Assembly: GCA_044866695.1 (NCBI GenBank)
Contig: JBIOUF010000102.1
Span: 1 to 9,030 of the forward strand
Reading direction: 5' to 3'
Origin: JBIOUF01 sp044866695
GTDB taxonomy: Bacteria > Actinomycetota > Actinomycetes > Propionibacteriales > Nocardioidaceae
DNA length: 9,030 nucleotides
Each line of letters begins with the position of its first letter. Position 1 is the stretch's first letter. Positions 1-5,418 of this stretch are shown piece after piece. The translations under genes and the position numbers were made by a program. The notes under the pieces were generated by a model. The model ran no database searches. It was not told the origin of the DNA and saw nothing but the letters and a program-made list of their open reading frames with translations.

Positions 1-127
1 CGTCCGTGGCCCGGCGGACGGCGGCCCGGGTCGCGCCGCTCACCCGGTGCCCGCTGGTCAGCAGCGTCCCGTCGACGTCGAGGACGCAGAGCCGGATCCG
101 AGCGAGGGGGTCCGGTCCTTGGGCCAC
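1..127 (-). CDS. HAD-superfamily hydrolase, N-terminal fragment (cut by the window edge)
   Basis: Read on the minus strand from a GTG at 127, the sequence encodes a 42-residue N-terminus containing LCVLDVDGTLLTSGHRVSG. DVDGT is HAD motif I, in which the first Asp is the nucleophile forming the phospho-aspartate and the second acts as general acid. The following TLLTSGHRVS resembles Cof-type (IIB) HAD phosphatases, which act on small phosphorylated metabolites; the substrate cannot be told from this fragment. The start is supported by a strong ribosome binding site, GGGAGGAG (plus-strand 131-138), three bases upstream of the GTG. The gene diverges from the PAP2 phosphatase gene and continues beyond base 1. 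Motif I and the start are clear; the subfamily is an inference. Confidence 0.8.
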   Translation of the reverse strand, partial: MAQGPDPLARIRLCVLDVDGTLLTSGHRVSGATRAAVRRATD

Positions 128-151
128 CGGCTCCTCCCATGACGGGCTGGT

Positions 152-181
152 GCTCCCCACGGGCCGCGCGTCGTGGGGAGC
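152..181. repeat. Perfect 10-bp inverted repeat (hairpin or operator) upstream of the HAD gene
   Basis: GCTCCCCACG at 152-161 is matched exactly by its reverse complement CGTGGGGAGC at 172-181, with a 10-nt GC-rich loop. It lies 13 nt upstream of the HAD ribosome binding site in the divergent HAD/PAP2 spacer. It could be a two-fold operator or a hairpin in the HAD 5' leader. There is no T-tract on either side, so a standard intrinsic terminator is unlikely. Confidence 0.7.
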
Positions 182-199
182 GACGGCTTCCCATGCTGC

Positions 200-255
200 C
201 ATGGTGTTCGGGCCATGGTGTTCGGGGCAGGGTGTTCGGGGCATGGTCTTGGCAT
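200..255. repeat. 14-bp direct tandem repeat, three copies plus a degenerate fourth
   Basis: The unit CATGGTGTTCGGGG occurs head to tail: 200-213 (last base C), 214-227 (exact) and 228-241 (one change, CAGGG at the start). A decayed fourth copy begins at 242 (CATGGTCTTGG). It sits in the HAD/PAP2 spacer, 54 nt or more upstream of the chosen PAP2 start. A small inverted repeat, GGCAG-CA-CTGCC, follows at 256-267. Regularly spaced copies in a divergent spacer could be protein binding sites (iterons/operators) or just slippage; the sequence does not decide. Confidence 0.75.
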
Positions 256-308
256 GGCAGCACTGCCCCGACGCGGCCCCCTCTGAACGGAAGATTCGGC
301 CCCATCCT

Positions 309-932
309 GTGACCCCGCCCGCAGCCCGGCCTGTCGCTCGGCACCGCTCGGACCCGGCCGTGGCGGCCGCGGCGTTCGCCGGCTACGTCGCGCTGGCCAC
401 GTGGGTGTCCCGCGCTGCTCCCCGGTGGGACCAGCAGGTCTTCCTGCGGGTCAACCGCTCGAAGGCGCGGCGGCTGCTCCGGCTGCCTCAGCAGCTGGGC
501 ACGCCGTGGACCCTCCCGGCGGTCGCCGCGGTCGCCGCGGGGCGCCGCCAATGCAGCCTCGCCCTGGCCGCCGGCAGCGCCCTGCCTGCGGAGAAGGCGC
601 TCGAGGTCGCGGTCAAGAAGGTGACGTTCCGACGGCGTCCCGGGCTCGAGGTCCGGACGGCGCTTCGCGACGACGCCCCCGTCTTCGGGTCGTCCTACCC
701 GTCCGGGCACGCCGCCATCGCGGTCTGCGCGCTGGTCCTGCTCGCGCCGTACGTCGGCCGGCGGTGGACCGCCCTGACGGCCGGCGCGGTCGTGGCGACC
801 GGCTACGTGCGCGTGCACCAGGGGGCGCACTACCCGCTCGACGTGATGGGCGGGACAGCCCTCGGGGTGGGGGTCGCGGCCTCGGCCACGGCCGTGTTCG
901 GCCGCCCGGCGACGACGCCGAGGCAGGTATGA
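309..932 (+). CDS. PAP2-family membrane phosphatase
   Basis: A 207-residue PAP2 protein (phosphatidic acid phosphatase type 2 / undecaprenyl-diphosphatase BcrC-like superfamily), which hydrolyses lipid phosphates or diphosphates at the membrane. All three motifs of the family are present: K103-x6-R110-P111, P131-S-G-H134, and R168-x5-H174-x3-D178, where H174 is the expected nucleophile and H134 the acid. Hydrophobic stretches at about 15-34, 67-90, 135-150, 153-168 and 183-198 suggest five or six short membrane segments. I chose the GTG at 309 because it begins just before the first hydrophobic segment. An in-frame ATG at 243 would add 22 residues of poor character and overlap the tandem repeat; neither start has a strong ribosome binding site. 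The exact lipid substrate is unknown. The CBS gene follows 51 nt downstream. Confidence 0.85.
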   Translation: MTPPAARPVARHRSDPAVAAAAFAGYVALATWVSRAAPRWDQQVFLRVNRSKARRLLRLPQQLGTPWTLPAVAAVAAGRRQCSLALAAGSALPAEKALEVAVKKVTFRRRPGLEVRTALRDDAPVFGSSYPSGHAAIAVCALVLLAPYVGRRWTALTAGAVVATGYVRVHQGAHYPLDVMGGTALGVGVAASATAVFGRPATTPRQV

Positions 933-983
933 GCCGCATGGCGCGGGGTACTCCCCCGCCACCGACAGGAAGGAGGGTCACCG

Positions 984-1412
984 ATGACCACCGCCAGAGA
1001 GATCATGACCGCGGACGCCACGTGCGCCTCGGAGAACGACACCCTGGCCGACGCGGCCAAGAAGATGCGCGACCTCGACGCCGGCGCCCTGCCGATCTGC
1101 GGTGAGGACAACCGGCTCAAGGGGATGATCACCGACCGCGACATCGTGGTGAAGTGCGTCGCCGAGGGCGGCGACCCCGGCACGGCCCGGGTCGGGGACT
1201 TCGCCAAAGGCAAGCCGGTCACCATCGGCGCGGACGACTCCGTCGAAGAGGCCCTGGCGACGATGCGTGAGCACGGGGTGCGCCGGCTCCCGGTGATCGA
1301 CGGGCACGACCTGGTCGGCATCGTGTCGCAGGCCGACGTCGCCCGGAACCTCCCCGAGGACAAGATCGGCGACCTGGTCGAGGCGATCTCCTCCGCGCCC
1401 GCCAACAACTGA
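984..1412 (+). CDS. Tandem CBS-domain protein
   Basis: A 142-residue stand-alone protein made of two CBS domains, at about residues 8-62 and 72-128. Each ends in the characteristic strand-helix signature: GMITDRDIV (47-55) and VGIVSQADVA (111-120). Paired CBS domains form a Bateman module that binds adenine nucleotides or similar ligands. Stand-alone copies are common in actinomycetes, including the hypoxia-type 'Hrp1-like' proteins of mycobacteria, and no catalytic domain is attached here. The ATG is fixed by a strong ribosome binding site, AGGAAGGAGG at 967-976. It lies 51 nt after the PAP2 gene on the same strand and may be co-transcribed. The ligand and partner are unknown. Confidence 0.92.
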   Translation: MTTAREIMTADATCASENDTLADAAKKMRDLDAGALPICGEDNRLKGMITDRDIVVKCVAEGGDPGTARVGDFAKGKPVTIGADDSVEEALATMREHGVRRLPVIDGHDLVGIVSQADVARNLPEDKIGDLVEAISSAPANN

Positions 1413-1643
1413 GGGACCCCTCGCGCCGAGTGCTGGGGCGCTGCGTAGAGCCCGCCGACACCTCCGACCTGGACATGTCCGCGCCGGTCGGTACCACTGG
1501 CGCACCCCCACGGGCCACTAGCCCGAGGTGACGCCGGCCGGCACCTACCACTTCACCAGGATGGAGGGCCGCCTCGCCGACCTCCTCCTCGACGTCGACA
1601 CCGACGTCTGGGGGCCAGAATGGTGGCCACCAGCGCCACCACC
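1413..1643. other. Spacer between the CBS gene and sigL promoter; no supported gene
   Basis: No convincing coding sequence is visible. It contains two perfect palindromes, GGACATGTCC at 1471-1480 and TGGTGGCCACCA at 1621-1632; the second ends 11 nt before the sigL -35 box. Just after the CBS stop a modest stem (GCGCC 1423-1427 with GGCGC 1437-1441) could help end CBS transcription, but there is no T-tract. In one frame, HWRTPTGH, then a TAG at 1519-1521, then PEVTPAGTYHFTRMEG reads like the tail of a protein. It may be a decayed gene remnant, but I cannot name it. Confidence 0.5.
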
Positions 1644-1671
1644 TGAACCGGTTCGGCGCTCGCCGCGTGTC
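1644..1671 (+). promoter_or_regulatory. ECF/SigL-type promoter of the sigL-rslA operon (predicted autoregulation)
   Basis: The -35 box TGAACC (1644-1649) and -10 box CGTGTC (1666-1671) are separated by exactly 16 nt. This matches the promoter pattern reported for Mycobacterium tuberculosis SigL (TGAACC, 15-17 nt, CGTgtc; from memory). Transcription would start near 1678, giving a very short leader of about 10 nt before the ATG at 1689. The -35 lies inside a palindrome, GAACCGGTTC (1645-1654). ECF sigma factors commonly transcribe their own gene, and the gene downstream is SigL-like. Confidence 0.75.
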
Positions 1672-1688
1672 ACCGGTGGGAGGGTCGG

Positions 1689-2201
1689 ATGCCGGAGTCG
1701 CCGTCCGCGCTGATGCGCCAGCTGCACGAGCAGCACGCCGGCGCGCTCTGGGCCTACTGCCTGCGGCTCACCGGCAACGACCGGGCCAGGGCCGAGGACG
1801 TGGTCCAGGAGACGCTGCTGCGGGCCTGGCGCAACGCCTCGGTCCTGGACGAGTCGCAGGGGTCGGTGCGGTCCTGGCTGTTCACGGTGGCGCGCAACAT
1901 CGTCATCGACGACTGGCGCACCCGGCGGTCCCAGAGCGAGCTGTCGGTGGCCGAGGTGCCCGACGTCGGGGAGTCCGGCGACCGGACCGACCAGATGCTG
2001 CTGTCCTGGGTGGTCGCGGATGCGGTGACGGCGCTGTCGCCGCAGCATCGTGCGGTGCTCATGGAGTGCTACTACCGGGGCCGGTCGGTCGCGGAGGCGG
2101 CGCGGCGGCTCGGCGTCCCCGAGGGCACCGTGAAGTCGCGGACCCACTACGCGCTGCGAGCCCTGCGGATGGCTCTGGAGGAGATGGGGGTGGGGTCGTG
2201 A
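1689..2201 (+). CDS. sigL: ECF-type RNA polymerase sigma factor, SigL-like
   Basis: A 170-residue group 4 (ECF) sigma factor with only regions 2 and 4. Region 2 spans about 10-79 and includes EDVVQETLLRAWRN (36-49), the core-polymerase contact, and SWLFTVARNIVIDDWR (62-77), the -10 recognition part. Region 4 spans about 110-161 with the helix-turn-helix SVAEAARRLGVPEGTVKSR (133-151) that reads the -35. The overall sequence, especially LMRQLHEQHA near the start and EGTVKSRTHYALRALR near the end, closely resembles M. tuberculosis SigL as I remember it. It is followed, with a 4-nt overlap, by a zinc anti-sigma gene, and preceded by a SigL-type promoter. The ATG has GGGAGGG at 1678-1684, which lies at the very 5' end of the predicted transcript. 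The family is certain; the assignment as SigL orthologue is an inference strengthened by the promoter and partner. Confidence 0.9.
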   Translation: MPESPSALMRQLHEQHAGALWAYCLRLTGNDRARAEDVVQETLLRAWRNASVLDESQGSVRSWLFTVARNIVIDDWRTRRSQSELSVAEVPDVGESGDRTDQMLLSWVVADAVTALSPQHRAVLMECYYRGRSVAEAARRLGVPEGTVKSRTHYALRALRMALEEMGVGS

Positions 2202-2902
2202 CCTGCCGGTTCGCCCACGACGACGGCGCGTACGTCCTCGGCGCGCTGTCCCCGGCGGAGCGGGCGGACTTCGAGGACCACCTGGGCGGCTGCCCGGACT
2301 GCTCGCGGGGCGTGCAGGAGCTGGCCGGACTGCCCGGCCTGCTCGCGCGGGTGTCGCCGGAGCTCTTGGACGAGCCGCCGGCCGACCAGCCGGTGCCCGA
2401 CACGCTGCTGCCACGCCTGGTCGGGGAGGTCCGCCGCGGCCAGCGCAGGCGGATGCTGCTGGTCGCGGGCGGGGCCGCGGCGGCCACCCTGGTGGTGGTC
2501 GGCGGGTGGCTGGCGGTCGCGGGGGTGTTCGGCGAGGACGAGAAGCCCCCCGTGGCGGCCGCGCCCCCCAGCGCGACCGCCACCCTCCCGGCGGGTCTGG
2601 AGATGACCCCTGTCAACCAGGACTCCACCGAGGGCGAGGTGGCCTTGACCCAGGTGCTGTGGGGCACCCGGCTGGACCTGACCTGCACCTACGCGGAGGC
2701 CGAGCCGGACGCCGGCCCGGAGGCGAGGTACGCGATGTTCGTGCGCACCCGCGCCGGCCGCGAGGAGCAGGTCGCCACCTGGCGCGGGCTGCCCGGCAAG
2801 ACGATGCGGCTGGCCGCGGCCACGGCCGCCGACCGCGACGACATCACCTCGGTGGAGGTGCGCACCCTGGCCGGCAGGACGGTGCTCCGGGTCCGCAGCT
2901 GA
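2198..2902 (+). CDS. rslA: Membrane-anchored zinc anti-sigma factor, RslA-like
   Basis: A 234-residue single-pass membrane anti-sigma factor expected to hold the sigma factor inactive at the membrane. The N-terminal cytoplasmic part (about 1-80) carries the zinc anti-sigma signature H28-x3-C32-x2-C35, preceded by C3 and H7, in the context AYVLGALSPAERADFEDHL. A basic stretch (GQRRR, 81-85) precedes a membrane helix at about 86-111. An outer domain (about 112-234) contains WGTRLDLTC and later ATWRGLPG, resembling the C-terminal domain of mycobacterial RslA as I remember it. The GTG start overlaps the sigma stop (GTGA, 2198-2201), so the two are translationally coupled. In the RslA family, oxidation or zinc loss at the CxxC releases the sigma factor; that mechanism is inferred here. 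The signal sensed is unknown. Confidence 0.88.
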   Translation: MTCRFAHDDGAYVLGALSPAERADFEDHLGGCPDCSRGVQELAGLPGLLARVSPELLDEPPADQPVPDTLLPRLVGEVRRGQRRRMLLVAGGAAAATLVVVGGWLAVAGVFGEDEKPPVAAAPPSATATLPAGLEMTPVNQDSTEGEVALTQVLWGTRLDLTCTYAEAEPDAGPEARYAMFVRTRAGREEQVATWRGLPGKTMRLAAATAADRDDITSVEVRTLAGRTVLRVRS

Positions 2903-2950
2903 CCCCCCCTCGCCGCCACTAGTCGCATCCGCATCGCCCCCCTCTGCACT

Positions 2951-2978
2951 GGTACGGGTCAGCGGACGGTCCGGTTCA
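2951..2978 (-). promoter_or_regulatory. SigL-type promoter match pointing antisense to rslA
   Basis: On the minus strand TGAACC (plus 2978-2973) is followed after exactly 16 nt by CGTACC (plus 2956-2951). The -35 shares its TGA with the stop codon of the fusion gene. Transcription would start near 2944 and run leftward, antisense through the 3' end of rslA. The 73-nt convergent gap (2903-2975) contains no hairpin with a T-tract. This element has the same boxes and spacing as the minus-strand one at 5345-5372. Whether it is used is unknown. Confidence 0.5.
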
Positions 2979-5315
2979 ACGGGGTCCGAACGCGGTGAGG
3001 AACCGGTCGCGGAAGCGGTCCATCCGCCACACCGTGCCCTCGGGTCCGGGGTCCAGGCCCGGCCGCCACCCCCAGCCGGCGACCCGGCGCAGCACGGCCG
3101 GGTCGCGTGCGATGACCGTCACCGGCACGTCGTGGCCGACCCCCTCCCCGGTCAGCACCTTGGAGGGCTGGTGGTCTCCGAGGACGACCAGGACCAGGTC
3201 GTCGTCGCCGTACCTCTGCACGAAGGACACCACCGCCGACAGGGAGTAGCGCACCGAGTCGACGTACGCGCCGCGGAGCCTGCCCAGGTCGGCCCACACC
3301 TCGGCCGGCGACGGCCCCTCGTCCTGCATGCCGTCGTAGACCGAGCCGTCCCCGGCCTCGTCCCAGCCGACCAGGCGGGGCAGCGGGGCCCACGGGTGGT
3401 GGCTGGACACCAGGTCGACCTCGGCCATCACCGGCGGATGGCCGGGCTCGGCGAGCTCCCGGCGGTAGAGCTGCTCGAGGGTGTACTGGTCCGGCACCGG
3501 GGCGTACCCGAGCTTCGGACCTGCGTAGCCGAGGGTGCGCGCGTCCTCCAGGCGGTCGAAGCCGTAGAACGCCACGCCCTCCGGCCAGTCGAGGGTGTTC
3601 GCCGGCACCACCCCGACGGTGCGCCATCCGGCCCTGCCGAACGCCGTGCTCAGCGTCAGCCGGTCCCCGGACAGCAGCTGGCCGTACCGGCGTTCGCCGT
3701 CCACCCACACCCCGGCCTGGAGGGTGGAGTGGGCCAGCCAGCTGCCGGCGCCGAACGTCGGCGAGGTCAGGTAGGCGCTGCGGGCGGAGAACCCGGCCGC
3801 CGCCAGGGCCTCGGTCCCCGCCGCGAGGGCCGGGCGGACCGTCTCGCCCAACGACCCGTCCACCGCGACCCGCCCGTAGCTCTCCACGAAGACCAGCAGC
3901 ACGTCCTTGCCGCGCAGCCCGGTCAGCAGCCGGCCCGAGGGCACGTCCTCGAAGGCGTCCTGGCTGATCTCGCGGGCAAAGTCACGCCGGTCCCGGACCC
4001 CCTCGACCAGCTGCGTCACGTGCGCCGACGCCGACGCCGCCGTGGTCGCGGCGGCCACCGGAGGCCCGCCGCCCACGTGAACGCCGGCGAGCGCGCAGGC
4101 CGCCCACACCGCCGCCACCGACCCGACCACCCGAGCCGCGGGGCGGCGGTGGCCGCGGACCAGCCGGACCAGACGCCGGACCGCCAGCGGCACGACGACC
4201 AGCACGCCGAGCAGCAGCACGGCCGCGACCACCAGCACCCCGGCCGCACCGGTGCGGCCGACGGAGTCCGCCAGCACGCCCACGCCGGAGTCCAGGTACG
4301 ACGGGTCCGTGGTGGGGTCGAACGGCCGGTCGAACACGACGTAGTAGCCCATGTCCGCGACCCGGACCAGCGCGAGCACGGCCAGCGCCGCGCCGGCTGC
4401 CAGGGCGACGGCCCGGCCCGGACGGGGCGGCAGCACCAGCGCCAGCGCCGCGAGGGCGAGGGCCTCGACGGGGATCGCGAGGAACGTGGCGTAGCCCAGC
4501 TCGGAGGTCCGGTCGGGCAGGAGCAGCGCCGCCCAGACCACCGCGGCAGCGCCGATGGCGCCTGCCGCGCCCTCCCGTGGTCGAGCCGCCGGTCCTGCTG
4601 CCCCTGTCGGCGCTACCGTCCCGGGCGGGGCCGCGGTGCCGGGCCGCTGACGCCACAGGTCGAGGACCTCCCGGCCGAAGGACTCCGCCAGCAGCGCGGC
4701 CGCGACGACCAGCAGCGCCCGGGTCACCCCCAGCGGCAGCAGGTCCGCGGCGGCCACGGTCAGCACGACGCCCACCACCGCGGCCACGACCTTGCACCAC
4801 CCGCGCGGTGGCAGCGGCGCCCGCAGCCACGGCTGCACCAGGCCGGCCGCGGCGAGCACGTAGCGGGCCAGGCCCAGGCCCAGCACCCACCAGCCGACCG
4901 TCGGGGCGACGTACGCGCTCAGCACCAGGATCAAGAACGCGTCGACCTCCAGGTCGAACCGCGCGCCGAGCTCGGAGACGGTCCGGGTGCGCCGCGCCAC
5001 CCACCCGTCGAGCGCGTCCAGGAGCAGCGCGAGCACGGTCAGCGGCACGAGCGCCGTGGGGTCCGGGGAGCCGGCGGCGAGGGCGGCCACCCCGCACACG
5101 AGCACGGCGCGGGCCAGCGTGATCCGGTCCGCCGGGCCCAGGCTGCGGGCGCGCAGCCGGGACATGCCGGCCGTGAGGGCGACGGTGAGGACCGCCGCGG
5201 ACCCGAGGCCGGCCAGCCAGCCGGCCGGTCGCAGCCCGGATGCCAGCGCCAGCGCGGCCATCAGCAGCAGGGCGCCGGCCAGCCCGACCGACGGACCGGT
5301 GCGAACCCGACGCAC
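2976..5315 (-). CDS. Fusion of a CDP-alcohol phosphatidyltransferase and an LtaS-like sulfatase-fold membrane protein
   Basis: A 779-residue two-enzyme membrane protein. Residues about 10-215 are a CDP-alcohol phosphatidyltransferase, with the full signature D100-x2-D103-G-x2-A107-R108-x8-G117-x3-D121-x3-D125, which joins a CDP-activated lipid or alcohol to a headgroup. A Pro/Ala/Gly-rich linker (about 222-250) follows. Then come about five hydrophobic segments (near 252-267, 274-296, 302-320, 357-380 and 395-413) and an extracellular alkaline-phosphatase/sulfatase-fold domain (about 468-779), the layout of lipoteichoic acid synthase LtaS. Likely metal and catalytic residues are E478 (FVESYG), S525 in FGAGSWLAH (where LtaS has its Thr nucleophile), H639/H640 and D714-H715 (LGDHQ). 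The GTG start has GGAGG at plus 5320-5324. The gene diverges from the pterin operon and has a SigL-type promoter. Both domains look intact, so it may make a phospholipid and then move its phospho-headgroup; the substrates are unknown. Confidence 0.88.
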   Translation of the reverse strand: MRRVRTGPSVGLAGALLLMAALALASGLRPAGWLAGLGSAAVLTVALTAGMSRLRARSLGPADRITLARAVLVCGVAALAAGSPDPTALVPLTVLALLLDALDGWVARRTRTVSELGARFDLEVDAFLILVLSAYVAPTVGWWVLGLGLARYVLAAAGLVQPWLRAPLPPRGWCKVVAAVVGVVLTVAAADLLPLGVTRALLVVAAALLAESFGREVLDLWRQRPGTAAPPGTVAPTGAAGPAARPREGAAGAIGAAAVVWAALLLPDRTSELGYATFLAIPVEALALAALALVLPPRPGRAVALAAGAALAVLALVRVADMGYYVVFDRPFDPTTDPSYLDSGVGVLADSVGRTGAAGVLVVAAVLLLGVLVVVPLAVRRLVRLVRGHRRPAARVVGSVAAVWAACALAGVHVGGGPPVAAATTAASASAHVTQLVEGVRDRRDFAREISQDAFEDVPSGRLLTGLRGKDVLLVFVESYGRVAVDGSLGETVRPALAAGTEALAAAGFSARSAYLTSPTFGAGSWLAHSTLQAGVWVDGERRYGQLLSGDRLTLSTAFGRAGWRTVGVVPANTLDWPEGVAFYGFDRLEDARTLGYAGPKLGYAPVPDQYTLEQLYRRELAEPGHPPVMAEVDLVSSHHPWAPLPRLVGWDEAGDGSVYDGMQDEGPSPAEVWADLGRLRGAYVDSVRYSLSAVVSFVQRYGDDDLVLVVLGDHQPSKVLTGEGVGHDVPVTVIARDPAVLRRVAGWGWRPGLDPGPEGTVWRMDRFRDRFLTAFGPR

Positions 5316-5329
5316 TTCGCCTCCGTGTG
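5302..5329 (+). promoter_or_regulatory. Possible SigL-type promoter for the pterin operon
   Basis: CGAACC (5302-5307), 16 nt, then CGTGTG (5324-5329) differs at one position in each box from the sigL promoter TGAACC/CGTGTC and keeps the same spacing. It would start a transcript near 5336 with a leader of about 80 nt before the GTG at 5419. The -35 lies inside the first codons of the divergent fusion gene. The match is weaker than the other three and may be chance. Confidence 0.35.
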
Positions 5330-5344
5330 ATGGGGTACGACGGT

Positions 5345-5372
5345 GGTACGGACGCCGGCGACGCCCGGTTCA
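5345..5372 (-). promoter_or_regulatory. SigL-type promoter of the fusion gene
   Basis: On the minus strand TGAACC (plus 5372-5367) and CGTACC (plus 5350-5345) are separated by exactly 16 nt. The predicted start near 5338 gives a leader of about 22 nt that contains the GGAGG ribosome binding site (5320-5324) before the GTG at 5315. Position, spacing and distance to the start codon are all those of a working ECF promoter. The recogniser is presumably the SigL-like factor encoded at 1689-2201. Confidence 0.7.
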
Positions 5373-5379
5373 GACCACC

Positions 5380-5398
5380 GGACCAGTGTGGCTGGTCC
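5380..5398. repeat. Inverted repeat in the divergent spacer (possible operator)
   Basis: GGACCA (5380-5385) and TGGTCC (5393-5398) are perfect inverted arms around a 7-nt spacer. The element lies 20 nt upstream of the MDR gene start and just outside the -35 of the minus-strand promoter. It could be a binding site for a regulator of the operon or a leader hairpin. No regulator gene is seen beside it. Confidence 0.4.
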
Positions 5399-5418
5399 AC
5401 CACGATGTGAGGAGGCCT

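Noticed and set aside
284..311. TGAACG near the PAP2 start as another SigL-type promoter
   Set aside because: The -35 differs at its last base and there is no CGT at the right distance; the match is too weak.
1528..1713. 61-codon plus-strand open frame before sigL
   Set aside because: It covers the predicted sigL promoter and runs into sigL, has no good ribosome binding site, and its second half is low complexity; at most it is part of a remnant.
2903..2975. Intrinsic terminator in the convergent gap between rslA and the fusion gene
   Set aside because: Only a short palindrome (CGGAC-G-GTCCG, 2963-2973) with no room for a loop and no T-tract is present.
3132..5330. Plus-strand open frame of 732 codons opposite the fusion gene
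   Set aside because: It is the antisense shadow of a clear two-domain enzyme; its translation is rich in His, Gln, Arg and Pro with no domain, as expected in high-GC DNA.
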